Shown here: positions 45,081 through 55,127 of the stretch, piece by piece
Layout: each line of letters begins with the position of its first letter
How positions within the stretch are numbered: the first letter of the stretch is position 1
Translations under genes and position numbers: made by a program
DNA from: Bythopirellula sp.
Lineage (GTDB): Bacteria > Planctomycetota > Planctomycetia > Pirellulales > Lacipirellulaceae
Reading direction: 5' to 3'
Assembly (NCBI GenBank): GCA_028285205.1
Contig: JANQQA010000266.1
Coordinates: 1-64,000 of the forward strand
Length of the DNA: 64,000 nucleotides
The notes under the pieces: generated by a model
Database searches by the model: none
Seen by the model: the letters and a program-made list of their open reading frames with translations, nothing else
What the model was told of the DNA's origin: nothing

Positions 45081-47696
45081 ATGTGGCTGCTACGCGATCG
45101 GATTCCGCCTGCGCTTCTGCTCGTTGCGCTCTCGGTAGTGCCGCATCCGCTTCGCGTCGTCGCCGCCGAGCAATCCGAGAGCATACAGTTTTTCGAAAAT
45201 CGTATTCGTCCCGTGTTGGTCGAATCGTGCTACGAGTGCCACTCCGCGGATGCCAGCGAAGTCCAAGGCGAGCTGACTCTCGATAATCGAGCCGCCGTCG
45301 AGCGCGGTGGTCGATCCGGTGCTGTGATCGTGCCTGCGGATCCTGACGCGAGCAAGCTGCTCCGCGCACTCGAATACAACGACCATGATCTGCAGATGCC
45401 ACCAGGCGGCAGGCTGGCAGACGAAGTGATTGCCGATTTCCGGCGCTGGATCGAACTGGGGGCCCCCGACCCGCGCGATGGCAGCGCTGCACCAATCGAT
45501 ACGATTGCCTCACGCGCCGCGAGACACTGGGCATTCCAACCGCCACGCCGACCGGAGCTACCAGCGGACGTAGATGACCGTTGGTCTGCCAAGGCCTTCG
45601 ACAGGTTGGTGTTTGCGGAACTCTCGACGGAAGGTCTCTCGCCGTCACGCCCAGCCCGGCCTGGCGAACTCATTCGTAGGCTCTACTTCGACCTGATCGG
45701 GCTGCCCCCCACGTGGGAGAAAGTCGATGCGTTCGAATCCATCGCTACCGATGCCGCGTATGAAGAACTGGTCGACGGTCTGATCGGCTCGCCACAATTC
45801 GGCGAACGCTGGGCTCGGCACTGGCTGGACTTGGCGAGGTTCGCCGACACCAAGGGCTACGTGTTCACGGCAAAGCGCGAATTTCCCAACGCGTACAAGT
45901 ACCGAGATTGGGTGATCGATGCCTTCAACGACGAAATGCCGATCGATCAGTTCATGAGGTATCAGCTGGCCGCCGACCAGATGGTTGAAGGTGACGAGCA
46001 GAATCATCACTTGGCAGCGCAGGGTTTTGTCACGCTGGGCCGGCGGTTTATCAACAATCGTCACGATATCGTCGCGGATCGCATTGATGTGATTTTTCGC
46101 GGCATGATGGGCCTGACCGCTGCCTGTGCGCGCTGTCATGATCACAAATTCGACCCGATTTCCGATGAGGACTACTACGCGTTGTACGGCATCTTGGCCA
46201 GCTCCGAAGAGCAGCAGGACGAAGACCTTCCGTTGAGACTCGTCGATCGAACGGAACCCAAAGACATCGGCGTGTTTGTCCGCGGCAACGCTCATAACCG
46301 CACCGAGCCCGTGGCTCGCGGCTTCCCAACCTATTTCACAAACTTCGCAACACCAATTACCGGCGGCAGTGGCCGCTTGCAGCTTGCCCACGCCATAACG
46401 CATGCTGACAATCCGCTTACCGCACGCGTATTCGTCAATCGTGTTTGGGGGCACCTGTTTGGCGAACAACTTGTCAGATCACCATCGGACTTCGGACTGC
46501 GTAGTGAAGCGCCGCGGCATCAAGACGTGCTTGATTTGCTCGCCACTGAATTTGTTACCAACGGCTGGTCGCTCAAGTGGCTGATTCGTGAACTAGTCAC
46601 CTCGAGTACCTACCGACAATCGTCTGAGGCTGTGCGCGAGTTAATAGCTGCCGACCCAGATAATCAGCTTTGGGGTCGCATGAACCGTCGACGCCTCGAC
46701 TTCGAAGCACTGCGGGACGGTTTACTCAAAGTGTCGGGTCGCCTCGATGAACGTGTCGGTGGCGAGTCGGAACGCATTGACACTGACGAAGGAGGCACGC
46801 GGCGCACACTTTACGCGCACATCGACCGTCAGAACTTGCCAGGTGTCTTCCGCGCATTCGATTTCGCCAGTCCAGATACCCATTCACCGGAACGACCGCA
46901 CACCTTGGTTCCGCAACAAGCACTATTCCTGCTTAATAGTCCGATGGTTCAGCGAGTTGCTAGTCAGCTGGTCGATTCGCTGCCAGATGCGGAACCGTCC
47001 GTGCGCATCGCAGAGTTGTATCGCCGCGTGTTAGCCCGAGGGCCGAGACAGGAGGAGACAGAAAGCGCTCAGCAGTTTCTCCAGCACCGCGAGCCAGAGA
47101 CTTTGCCGAGAGATGAGTGGAGTTTTGGCTTTGGCTCGATTCAATTCTGTGACGAACAATGTCGCGTTCACTTTCAGCCACTAAGCCATTTTGTTGACAA
47201 TCGTTGGCAGCAAGAAAAGGAGTTCCCGGACAAGCAATACGGGCACCTCTGTATCACTACTAAAGGTGGCCATCCCGGCGACCGACCAGAGTACAGTGCA
47301 ATCCGCCGTTGGACGGCGCCGGCGACGGGCAAACTCGTCATATCCGGCGACCTCAGTCGACCAAGCGAGAAAGGCGACGGTATCGAGGCGCATGTGATTT
47401 CCTCACGACGTGGCGTGCTTGCAAACTGGACTCTTCAACACGGCAGTCAACAAACGCCCGTCGAGCCAACCGAAGTTGAGCTTGGTGAAACCATCGATTT
47501 TGTCGTGGGGTGTCGAGAAAACGCAGGCTGGGATTCGTTCGAGTGGAGCGTGTCGCTGGCACTCGATACTCCCGATGGCTGGCAGCGCTGGTCGTCGGAG
47601 CAGGATTTTCATGGGCCACAACTCGATCCGCTCGATTTGTGGTCGCAGCTAGCGCAAGTTCTCTTAGTCTCCAACGAGTTCCTCTACGTCGATTGA
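45081..47696 (+). CDS. PSD1 protein: planctomycete cytochrome c domain, DUF1549 and DUF1553
   Basis: The 871-residue exported protein has a signal peptide, then PSCyt1 with the haem-attachment motif CYECH (50-54) and the PPGG block. DUF1549 spans about 145-330 (WARHWLDLARFADTKGY, ACARCHDHKFDPI with a further CxxCH). DUF1553 follows (NPLTARVFVNRVWGHLFGE, HTLVPQQALFLLNSP). Between about residues 675 and 848 a strand-rich module is inserted (SFGFGSIQF to SFEWSVSLAL) before the DUF1553 end LAQVLLVSNEFLYVD. Such proteins pair with DUF1501 proteins and are thought to work outside the membrane on complex glycans. The c-haem needs a System II assembly machine like that at 10.9 kb. Confidence 0.94.
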   Translation: MWLLRDRIPPALLLVALSVVPHPLRVVAAEQSESIQFFENRIRPVLVESCYECHSADASEVQGELTLDNRAAVERGGRSGAVIVPADPDASKLLRALEYNDHDLQMPPGGRLADEVIADFRRWIELGAPDPRDGSAAPIDTIASRAARHWAFQPPRRPELPADVDDRWSAKAFDRLVFAELSTEGLSPSRPARPGELIRRLYFDLIGLPPTWEKVDAFESIATDAAYEELVDGLIGSPQFGERWARHWLDLARFADTKGYVFTAKREFPNAYKYRDWVIDAFNDEMPIDQFMRYQLAADQMVEGDEQNHHLAAQGFVTLGRRFINNRHDIVADRIDVIFRGMMGLTAACARCHDHKFDPISDEDYYALYGILASSEEQQDEDLPLRLVDRTEPKDIGVFVRGNAHNRTEPVARGFPTYFTNFATPITGGSGRLQLAHAITHADNPLTARVFVNRVWGHLFGEQLVRSPSDFGLRSEAPRHQDVLDLLATEFVTNGWSLKWLIRELVTSSTYRQSSEAVRELIAADPDNQLWGRMNRRRLDFEALRDGLLKVSGRLDERVGGESERIDTDEGGTRRTLYAHIDRQNLPGVFRAFDFASPDTHSPERPHTLVPQQALFLLNSPMVQRVASQLVDSLPDAEPSVRIAELYRRVLARGPRQEETESAQQFLQHREPETLPRDEWSFGFGSIQFCDEQCRVHFQPLSHFVDNRWQQEKEFPDKQYGHLCITTKGGHPGDRPEYSAIRRWTAPATGKLVISGDLSRPSEKGDGIEAHVISSRRGVLANWTLQHGSQQTPVEPTEVELGETIDFVVGCRENAGWDSFEWSVSLALDTPDGWQRWSSEQDFHGPQLDPLDLWSQLAQVLLVSNEFLYVD

Positions 47697-47715
47697 ACCG
47701 ACTCCATCTGAGCCC

Positions 47716-49137
47716 ATGATGACCAATCCATCACAACCCATCGTTTCACGCCGCGAATTCTTCGGCACCGCCGGCATGGGCATGGGCGGCATGATGCTCG
47801 GTGGCATGCAGAACCAATCTGCTCTCGCGTCGGCTGATCGGCTCGCCACACGTGCGCCGCACTTCCCGGGCAAGGCGAAGCACGTCATTCACTTGTTCAT
47901 GAATGGTGGCCCATCGCACCTCGACACGTTCGACCCGAAGCCGATTCTCAACAAGTATGCTGGCAAGGCGCTTCCCTACAAGAACTTGGGAACCGAACGC
48001 CCCACCGGCGGAGTGCTACCTTCGACGTTCAAGTTCAGGAAGTACGGCGAGAGTGGCATCGAAGTGAGTGAGCTGTTCCCCCACGTCGGTAATTGTATCG
48101 ACGACATCTCGGTGATTCGCTCGATGTATGCCGACGTGCCGAATCACGAGCCCTCGCTGCTGCTAATGAACTGCGGCGAAGGCCGGCTCATCCGGCCCAG
48201 TGTCGGTTCGTGGGTGACGTACGGTTTAGGCAGCGCCAACCAAAACTTGCCTGCATTCGTGGCACTATGTCCGGGCGGCTATCCAATTCAAGAATCACAA
48301 AACTGGCAGGCGGGATTTCTGCCGGGGGCGTACCAAGCCACCCACATTGATACGAAGCACGTCGCGATCGACCGCTTGATCGAGAACATCGAGAACCAGC
48401 GGACGACTCGAGCAGATCAGCGGCAACAACTTGATCTGCTGCTGGAGCTAAACCGACGTCACGCGGCCCAGCGGCAAGAGGATCCACAGCTGGAAGCTCA
48501 GATCGAATCGTTCGAGCTTGCCTATCGGATGCAAATGGAGGCGACCGATGCCTTTGACGTAACGCGGGAGCCGCAGCACATTCGTGATCTCTACGGTCCC
48601 GGCGTCCAGGGCCGACAGATATTAATCGCCCGTCGCCTGGTTGAACGCGGTGTACGATTCGTCCAGGTCTGGCATGGCAACGGCCAACCCTGGGATCACC
48701 ACGATGACATCGCCGATCGCCACCCGAAGCTGGCCCTCCAATGCGATCAGCCGATTGCGGCTTTGCTAACAGACCTCAAGCAGCGCGGATTGCTCGACGA
48801 AACGCTCATCCTTTGGGGCGGCGAGTTCGGCCGCACGCCGGTCGTGGAACTTCCGAAGGAGGGGGCGAATCAAGGGAAGCAGAATGGTCGCGACCATAAC
48901 CACCACGGGTTTACAGTTTGGATGGCAGGTGGTGGCATCCGCGGCGGTTACGTCCACGGTGCCACCGACGCGTTCGGGTTCAAGGCCGAACAAGATCGCA
49001 CGCACGTGCACGACCTGCACGCAACGATGCTGCATTGCCTCGGCTTCGACCACACGAGGCTGACTTACCGTTACGCCGGTCGTGATTTCCGCCTGACCGA
49101 CGTTCACGGTCGTGTCGTGCGAGAGTTGCTCGCGTAA
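47716..49137 (+). CDS. Tat-exported DUF1501 protein
   Basis: This 473-residue protein starts 19 bases after the PSD1 stop. Its N-terminus has the twin-arginine motif SRREFF followed by a Gly/Met-rich hydrophobic stretch, so it is exported folded, probably with a cofactor. The body has the DUF1501 order: HLFMNGGPSHLDTFDPKP, LFPHVGNCIDDISVIRSM, VERGVRFVQVWHGNGQPWDHHDD, LILWGGEFGRTP, GRDHNHHGFTVWMAGGGIRGG. The family is related to sulfatases/alkaline phosphatases, and the conserved Asp, His and Asn could bind metal. It is nearly always found with PSD1 proteins in planctomycetes. Confidence 0.95.
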   Translation: MMTNPSQPIVSRREFFGTAGMGMGGMMLGGMQNQSALASADRLATRAPHFPGKAKHVIHLFMNGGPSHLDTFDPKPILNKYAGKALPYKNLGTERPTGGVLPSTFKFRKYGESGIEVSELFPHVGNCIDDISVIRSMYADVPNHEPSLLLMNCGEGRLIRPSVGSWVTYGLGSANQNLPAFVALCPGGYPIQESQNWQAGFLPGAYQATHIDTKHVAIDRLIENIENQRTTRADQRQQLDLLLELNRRHAAQRQEDPQLEAQIESFELAYRMQMEATDAFDVTREPQHIRDLYGPGVQGRQILIARRLVERGVRFVQVWHGNGQPWDHHDDIADRHPKLALQCDQPIAALLTDLKQRGLLDETLILWGGEFGRTPVVELPKEGANQGKQNGRDHNHHGFTVWMAGGGIRGGYVHGATDAFGFKAEQDRTHVHDLHATMLHCLGFDHTRLTYRYAGRDFRLTDVHGRVVRELLA

Positions 49138-49336
49138 ATGGCCTTAGAGAATCGCAGCGACATGCCAGCTGCCAGTGGGACCACAAACAACGGATCTGTG
49201 CTGAGCGGCCAGCCGTCAGAATCGGTATAGATCGTTTCACACGACCGAAGAGCTGACGTCCCAACCTGCTTGGCTGTTGATTGCTTGTTTTTCGCTCCTG
49301 GCTTAAACATCGGCAAGTAGGCTGGACGGTGGGTCT

Positions 49337-51004
49337 ATGCCGCACAAAACTCCACCGAGATTTCTGCTTCGATTTCTAGCCGCCATGATCGATCACGATA
49401 GCTCGAAACGACCGCCCGTGCGCGGTGACTGGTGGCTGGACGACTTGCCGCCGTTGGGGGGACGTCTGCGGTTTGTGTTCTATGCCTGCCTGTTGTGGTT
49501 GTCGGTCGTGAATCTTAAATCACCGCTGGCCGGCACCGGTTTCTATGGCGAAACCGATGCGAAGGCATTTCAAGCCTACGGACTACTCGGGTGGCTAGGT
49601 GTCGACTACCTACCGGTGGAAACCCTCAATGTGGTCGTCGGCGTAACGACGGCCGCTTGGATCGCAGCGATGATCGGCTTGGGCGGACGCGCGGCGATGA
49701 TCGTCACAGCCGTCGGTGCGCTATTCCTTCAGGGCATGTTTCTGGGCAGCAACGCGCTGAACCACTACTACTTTCTGCCGGTGTACACACTCGCTGCGCT
49801 GTGCGTCGCAAGACCGTCGGTCGACCACTGGTCGATCGATTGGTGGGTCCGGCATTGGCGCGGGAGACAGCAGCCGACAGGCGGTTTGGGCGCAACAGGC
49901 GTCGCGCGGAAGTTGGTACTTGTCGCGGCGGTCGGCTTTTACTTCGCCGCAGGCTTCGCCAAGCTGTTCCATTCTGGTCTGGCCTGGGCCGATGGGCAGA
50001 CGGTGCAGTATTTTTCGCAGCTGCGCAGCGGGCAATACCCGCTGGCCGACTACTTCGTTGACTATTTGTGGCTCGCCAAGATCGGATCGGTCGTCACGTT
50101 GTTCTTGGAGGTCGGGGCGCCGCTGGCACTGTTCTCGCGCGGCTTTCGTCATCTGTGGTTGCTCGGATTGCTTGGCATGCACATGGCCATTCGTTACGGA
50201 ATGGGCCCGGCGTACTGGCCGAACGTAGTCTGTTTACTGTTAGTCGTAGATTGGAATTGGTTGAAGCAAACGTTGCTGGCCTGGTACAGCAAAACACGAC
50301 GAGCTGGAGCTCCCAACGAGGTGGCGGCTCACAGCAAGTCGACGATACTTGCTGGCAGGCTGCTGGGGAGCACCGCACTGGTCATTGCATTCGGCACGGC
50401 AGTATTCGGCATCTTCTGGTGGCCGCTGACCAACGTGTACATGTATTGCAGCTACTTCAGCATCGAGCAGGATATCCGGGCTGGGCATCCACGACTTGAT
50501 TACTTTCGCGCGCCGGAAGTGCAGTCGATTGCGCGCCAAATCCACGAAGCGAAGCCGCCTCGCGAAGTCGCCGAGTATCTATGTTTTCAAGCGGCTGTAA
50601 GGTTGACCAACAATGAGACAGAGCCGTTGTACTTGTTCGACTCCGTGGGGACGGCGAGCTGGAAGCAGTGGGTGCTCACCGTCGCAGCACCAGTGATTGT
50701 GGAGGACTTGGCGACTAAGCCGGTGGGGCGGATCGAGCACGACCCGTCTGCCACGAAGTATGCCGCCCAGCAGTTCTTGGAGTACTACGCGGACGTGTTG
50801 CGAAATCAAGTGCCCGAGGAATTCCTGCGAGAGTACCAATCCATCGAGATCGTCTACCCGCTTGAGTGCGACCCCAACGAAGACGACTGCCTGCCGACCG
50901 AGTTGATGCCTTACGCGGTCCGCGAAGAGTACGCGAAGCGGGAGAAGAACCTACCGCCCCATTTGCGAATGGTGCCACTGGCACGAGTGGCGATTGCCGA
51001 CTAA
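49337..51004 (+). CDS. HTTM-like polytopic membrane protein
   Basis: The 555-residue protein has about eight to ten membrane helices in residues 50-320 and again near 355. They include RFVFYACLLWLSVVNL, AAMIVTAVGALFLQGMFLG, LVLVAAVGFYFAAGFAKLFHSG and LWLLGLLGMHMAIRYGMGPAYW. The Trp-rich first loop, the AGFAKL block and the HMAI block resemble HTTM proteins (vitamin-K-dependent carboxylase-related). The last 180 residues are soluble. The catalytic Lys of true carboxylases cannot be assigned by eye. ATG 49337 is used; ATG 49385 is an alternative. Function is unknown. Confidence 0.75.
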   Translation: MPHKTPPRFLLRFLAAMIDHDSSKRPPVRGDWWLDDLPPLGGRLRFVFYACLLWLSVVNLKSPLAGTGFYGETDAKAFQAYGLLGWLGVDYLPVETLNVVVGVTTAAWIAAMIGLGGRAAMIVTAVGALFLQGMFLGSNALNHYYFLPVYTLAALCVARPSVDHWSIDWWVRHWRGRQQPTGGLGATGVARKLVLVAAVGFYFAAGFAKLFHSGLAWADGQTVQYFSQLRSGQYPLADYFVDYLWLAKIGSVVTLFLEVGAPLALFSRGFRHLWLLGLLGMHMAIRYGMGPAYWPNVVCLLLVVDWNWLKQTLLAWYSKTRRAGAPNEVAAHSKSTILAGRLLGSTALVIAFGTAVFGIFWWPLTNVYMYCSYFSIEQDIRAGHPRLDYFRAPEVQSIARQIHEAKPPREVAEYLCFQAAVRLTNNETEPLYLFDSVGTASWKQWVLTVAAPVIVEDLATKPVGRIEHDPSATKYAAQQFLEYYADVLRNQVPEEFLREYQSIEIVYPLECDPNEDDCLPTELMPYAVREEYAKREKNLPPHLRMVPLARVAIAD

Positions 51005-51111
51005 CCGTTGTTCGGTCCGCGTCATGCGTCGAGTGACTTTCTGTCAAACGGTAGAGCCAGGACGGCAGCAATTGTGGAAGCGTGTCGGTTTCGAGACTCG
51101 ACACACAGCAC

Positions 51112-51931
51112 TTAAGCCCGTTTTTGGGCAATGACCCCAAAGGTGTTCTTCACACCAATCGCGTCTAAGCCTTGGAAGACTAGGCTCTGAGTGCTGAAGT
51201 AGGGTGCGATCTCACAGTCGAACCCCAAGTCCGCAAGCAACTCTCGAATTGCCTGTTGGTCCACTCCTTTGCGAGTGACATGGTATTCGGTGTTGTCGTG
51301 CATCGATTCTTCCAGATAGATTCCTTGTGAGCGACGAAACCGCCGCTTCAAGCCACCGATCACATCCCCGTCGAATGGCCGCCAAGAAAGATAGGCAGCA
51401 CGTGCGAAGGTGTGCGAAAGCACTCCACGGGTATCGTAACGCAGCGGGTCTTGAAACGAAAAGAACTGACCCCCTGGTTTGATCACTGCGGCTAGTTCTC
51501 TAATTAGTCCGAGATATTCAGGCACATGGTGCAAGAACGCGTTGACGACGACGATATCGTAACTCGCGTTCTGTTCGGCGAGTGTTTGGTGAATATCCTC
51601 GCAACGCACTTCCAGCATTTCGCCAAACTTCTCACATCGCTGCTGCAACGATTCGAGCTGACTGCTCGAAATATCAACCGCGACAACGTTGGCCCCCTAG
51701 CTCCAGAAAGGGCAGCTTGACCGACCCTTCGCCTGCACCTAAGTCGAGCACCTTGGGGACGTCGACCTGTTGCTTGGCCGTATCAAATACTTGGACCACG
51801 AGTTCGCCATACAGCTTCCGTAGCGACGCGTGCTTGATGTGCGGAGCACCATCGATGTACTTTCGTGTCGCTTCTTCGTCGTAAGCCGAGAAGTTCGCCA
51901 AAGCGGCGACCTGATTGATTCTCTCATCCAC
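51112..51931 (-). pseudogene. Class I SAM methyltransferase, frame broken in a G5 run
   Basis: The first segment (51674-51931) reads MDERINQVAALANFSAYDEE, then VPKVLDLGAGEGSVKLPFLELGG and stops early. The next frame, open to 51112, continues NVVAVDISSSQLESLQQRCEKFG, then YDIVVVNAFLHHVPEYLG and ends GVIAQKRA. Together they make a complete 272-residue UbiE/Methyltransf-type enzyme with motif I (DLGAGEG) and motif IV in order. The break is a run of five G (51693-51697 on the complement); with four G the frame is whole. Both halves are well conserved, so the change is recent or a sequencing error. The neighbouring cdsA/acyltransferase and EPS genes suggest lipid or glycan modification. Confidence 0.8.
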
Positions 51932-52197
51932 TACTCGATTCCTCGTCTGTCCCGCCTAGCCGATCTTGCCACGTCACCACCGCCTCTGAGTCGTGGTTCC
52001 GCTGGAAACGTCTGATAAACCGGTGCTCGATGCTAGCGCAATCGATTGGCTATCGCGACTGACTAGAAGGTTGGGCCACAGGTAAGCAGTTGCGAGGCAA
52101 GGCTGTTGTGGCAAGCGTACATAACGCGTCGGCCGCGCGGGATACGACGAACCGAAGTACTAAGCTAACATCCGGCTACTACCCTCAGAACCGAGCA

Positions 52198-53142
52198 CTA
52201 AGCGGCACCAAAGAAATACCGCGTGACGTGATAAAACACCGGGGCGGCGAAGCAGATCGCATCAATCCGGCTGAGCACTCCACCATGGCCTTCAATCAGG
52301 GTACCTGAGGTGACCTCACCGCGATCGCGTTTGATGGCGGCCATCGTCATTGCGCCGGCGGAGGCCATTATCGAGATGGTGATCGACATCGCACCCGCTT
52401 GCCACCAGTACGGAAACGGAGTGGCCCAATAGAGTCCCAAGCCGACGACGGCCGTCGCGGCAGCACCACCGAGGAGGCCTTCCCAGGTGCGGTTGCTATC
52501 GATCGTCTCAGCGATCAAGTGTTTCCCAAACAGTCGATTGCAGAGGAATTGAAGTAACTCGGAGAACAGAACAATCGTCACAAAAAAGAATAAGAGTCGC
52601 GCGTTCGCGAAATTGCCCTCCATGTTCTTGCACTTGATGTACAACAACGCGGGGGCGAAGCTCAGGCAGTAAACGCAGATCAGCAGCCCGAATTGGATTT
52701 TGGCCACACGCTCCAGGAAATGCTGGAAGTCACCCGATACCGCAACTCGAGCAGCAATGAACAGAAACGCGTAGACCGGAATCAGTATGCTGTAAAACGC
52801 ATAGAAGTCAAACGCCACTAACACGAACTGCAGCGGAGTAAACAGAAAGAAGACCCAGAACAGCGCGCGGTGATCCCCGGTGCTCGTAGGCGTGAGTGTA
52901 ATGAACTCACGCAGTGCCCAAAACGATAACAGGCCGAAGAGGATCACCGTCAGTTTCGGCTGAAAGAAGGCGAACCCGAGGACGATGCTGAAGAACCACC
53001 ACGCTTGGACCCGACTGTTGAACGTACTGACCGAGCGCTCGTCGAGTCGCATCGACGTCTGGCGTTTCAGCCACTGGCCGGCCCCGGTGGCAATGCTCAG
53101 CAGTGCCAACACGACTCCCAACAGTGCCCAGTCTTCGACCAT
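52198..53142 (-). CDS. cdsA: Phosphatidate cytidylyltransferase
   Basis: This 314-residue integral membrane protein makes CDP-diacylglycerol from phosphatidic acid and CTP, the branch point of phospholipid synthesis. About eight helices are visible. The C-terminal signature is AAIKRDRGEVTSGTLIEGHGGVLSRIDAI, with the conserved KRD, GHGG and DRxD-like (SRID) residues. NRTWEGLLGG precedes it. ATG 53142 lies two bases after the stop of the acyltransferase gene, so the two form an operon making and activating phosphatidic acid. The S for D change in SRID is minor. Confidence 0.93.
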   Translation of the reverse strand: MVEDWALLGVVLALLSIATGAGQWLKRQTSMRLDERSVSTFNSRVQAWWFFSIVLGFAFFQPKLTVILFGLLSFWALREFITLTPTSTGDHRALFWVFFLFTPLQFVLVAFDFYAFYSILIPVYAFLFIAARVAVSGDFQHFLERVAKIQFGLLICVYCLSFAPALLYIKCKNMEGNFANARLLFFFVTIVLFSELLQFLCNRLFGKHLIAETIDSNRTWEGLLGGAAATAVVGLGLYWATPFPYWWQAGAMSITISIMASAGAMTMAAIKRDRGEVTSGTLIEGHGGVLSRIDAICFAAPVFYHVTRYFFGAA

Positions 53143-53144
53143 GA

Positions 53145-53747
53145 CTATTGATCCTTGAGGCTGACCACGGCCTCTCGCGCACGGGCGAGAAACTCGAGTT
53201 TCGGTTCACCCGCCTCAAGCCAAATCGGGGGGCCAAACGTCAGCGACGAGAGCATCGGTACGGGCAAGTATTCTCCGCGAGGCAAGATGCGATTCATGTT
53301 GTTGATATGCACGGGAATCAATTCTAACTCGGGACGTTTCTTGCTGAGATAGTATAGCCCACTCTTGAATTCGCCGATTTCATGCCCGGGACTGCGGCTG
53401 CCTTCGGGAAACAGGATAAGCGAATGCGTGTCGCCGATCTCGCGAAGCATGAGATCGATGGGGCTCTGGTGAACCTTGATCTCTTTGCGATCGATCAGCA
53501 AGGCGTTGAAGACTTGATGCAAATGACGGCGTACGAAGCCCCGTTCCCAGTAGTCCTTGGCCGCGATCGGTCGCGTGAGTCGACGAACCGGCGTCGGCAA
53601 TGCCGACCAGACCAAGATTCCGTCCAGGTGGCTGGTATGATTGGCGAAGTACACGCGCTGGCAGGTATCCGGTTGTGAGTCGACCCAACGAACGCTGACG
53701 CCGCTGATAAATCGAGCAGTCCAGGTTAGTAGCGTCTCGGTGATCAT
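53145..53747 (-). CDS. 1-acyl-sn-glycerol-3-phosphate acyltransferase-like protein
   Basis: The 200-residue PlsC-family protein has the catalytic HX4D motif (NHTSHLDGILVWSALP) and the acceptor-binding FPEGSRS block. KSGLYYLSKKRPELELIPVHI follows, then a GPPIWLE segment. PlsC acylates lysophosphatidate at the membrane, giving phosphatidic acid, the substrate of the downstream cdsA product. It is short compared with typical PlsC (about 240). ATG 53747 is clear. A different acceptor is possible, as such short members also modify other lipids. Confidence 0.87.
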   Translation of the reverse strand: MITETLLTWTARFISGVSVRWVDSQPDTCQRVYFANHTSHLDGILVWSALPTPVRRLTRPIAAKDYWERGFVRRHLHQVFNALLIDRKEIKVHQSPIDLMLREIGDTHSLILFPEGSRSPGHEIGEFKSGLYYLSKKRPELELIPVHINNMNRILPRGEYLPVPMLSSLTFGPPIWLEAGEPKLEFLARAREAVVSLKDQ

Positions 53748-53910
53748 GGGGTCTGCGGTAGGTCACGGGTTCGGCAACGGTCGGTGGCCGCGGAGTCGGC
53801 CGTTCAGCGCAATCGGTTAGAGACGAGTCCATCAGCGAGCGTCCGCCTACGTGGCCGAAACCTCTATCGTATCCAGCGAACTGGAGGTTCGGAAGGCTCC
53901 CGCCTCGGTG

Positions 53911-55119
53911 CTACGCACCGGAGTGGGATGGCGAAGAACGCAATTCTCGCGCGGTATCGCCGAATCGCCGGGGACTGGTGGGCCTGGCCGTGTCGGGATG
54001 TTTGGCTTGGTAGATGGACTCCAGGAGTTGCTGATAGCCGTCTACCATCGCGTCGAGCGAGCAGTGGGCGATGACATGGTCGCGTCCCTGCCGGCCGAGC
54101 TCGCTCCGTTTGGACGGATGCAGCAGTAGGTCGAGCGTCGCGTCGACGTAGCCCTCGACATCTCCCGGTTGGAACAGCTCGCCGGTGCGACCGGGAATGA
54201 CGGTTTCTGGGACCGATCCGACGCGGGCGGAAACGACAGGTACCCCGCAGCTGAGCGCCTCCAGAATCGACACAGGGCTGGCTTCGTTATGTGAAGTCAA
54301 CGCAACCACGTCGATCGCGGGCAGTACGGCGTGAACATCGTTACGTGAGCCTAGCAAATGCGTCACGTCTCGGATCCCGAATTCCTCCGCCATACGCTCG
54401 ATCGTCTCGCGACGATCACCATCGCCGATAATCACGAATTGCGTTTCCGGTACCGTTTCTAGAATACGTTTCGCTCCGGCGAGGAACAATTCGTGGTTTT
54501 TCTCGGGACGCAAGGCGGCCAGGATTCCCACAAGTGGTGTGTCGTCGTCGATGCCGAGTTCCTGTCGCAGATTGTCGCCGCCACTTGGAACGAATTTCTC
54601 CGTGTCGACGCCGTTGTAAATCGTGTGCACCCTGTCGCGCGGGAACTTCTCGTATTCTGCCAAGTGCTCCGCGTGCGCGTCGGCCACGCCGATAAATCCG
54701 TCGGTTAGCGGAGTTAGCAGACGATTGAGCAGTCCGACCGAGTCGGGCCACCCTGTACTGTGCAGCGCCGACAGAATCACAGGCACTCCGGCCAGTTTGG
54801 CGGCGAGGCGTCCCCAAAACATCTTGTCCCCGGCGCCGACGGTCACCACCGCGTCGATCTCGCGACACTTAAGCAGTCGATACAAACGGACGACCACGCG
54901 TATGTCAAATTTGCTGCTGAGCAACGAGCTATGCACGGGCATTTCTTCGGCCAATTGCTCACCCAGGGGGCCACGTTCCTTCAGGCAAGCAATCTCAGGC
55001 GTGAACCGTTTGCGATCTAACCGGCGGACCAGGTTCATCAGCAAGGTTTCCGCACCGCCGACCGGGAGACTCGTCGTGAGAAATACGACGCGCAGCGGAG
55101 ATTCCTGGAGATCGGTCAT
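53911..55119 (-). CDS. GT4-family glycosyltransferase
   Basis: The 402-residue GT-B enzyme has an N-terminal fold with VFLTTSLPVGGAETLLMNLVRRL and a middle YNGVDTEKFVP. The donor-binding C-terminal half has VGILAALRPEKNHELFL, FVIIGDGDRRETIE and the E-x7-E motif region NEASPVSILEALSCGVPVVSARVGSVPE. It probably adds a sugar to a growing polysaccharide or lipid-linked unit at the cytoplasmic face. It begins eight bases after the flippase stop, in one leftward operon with flippase and deacetylase. The sugar is unknown. Confidence 0.9.
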   Translation of the reverse strand: MTDLQESPLRVVFLTTSLPVGGAETLLMNLVRRLDRKRFTPEIACLKERGPLGEQLAEEMPVHSSLLSSKFDIRVVVRLYRLLKCREIDAVVTVGAGDKMFWGRLAAKLAGVPVILSALHSTGWPDSVGLLNRLLTPLTDGFIGVADAHAEHLAEYEKFPRDRVHTIYNGVDTEKFVPSGGDNLRQELGIDDDTPLVGILAALRPEKNHELFLAGAKRILETVPETQFVIIGDGDRRETIERMAEEFGIRDVTHLLGSRNDVHAVLPAIDVVALTSHNEASPVSILEALSCGVPVVSARVGSVPETVIPGRTGELFQPGDVEGYVDATLDLLLHPSKRSELGRQGRDHVIAHCSLDAMVDGYQQLLESIYQAKHPDTARPTSPRRFGDTARELRSSPSHSGA

Positions 55120-55127
55120 GACGGCTC

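Noticed and set aside
45645..46469. 274-codon minus-strand frame inside the PSD1 gene
   Set aside because: Shadow of DUF1549 coding sequence; no motif, no ribosome binding site.
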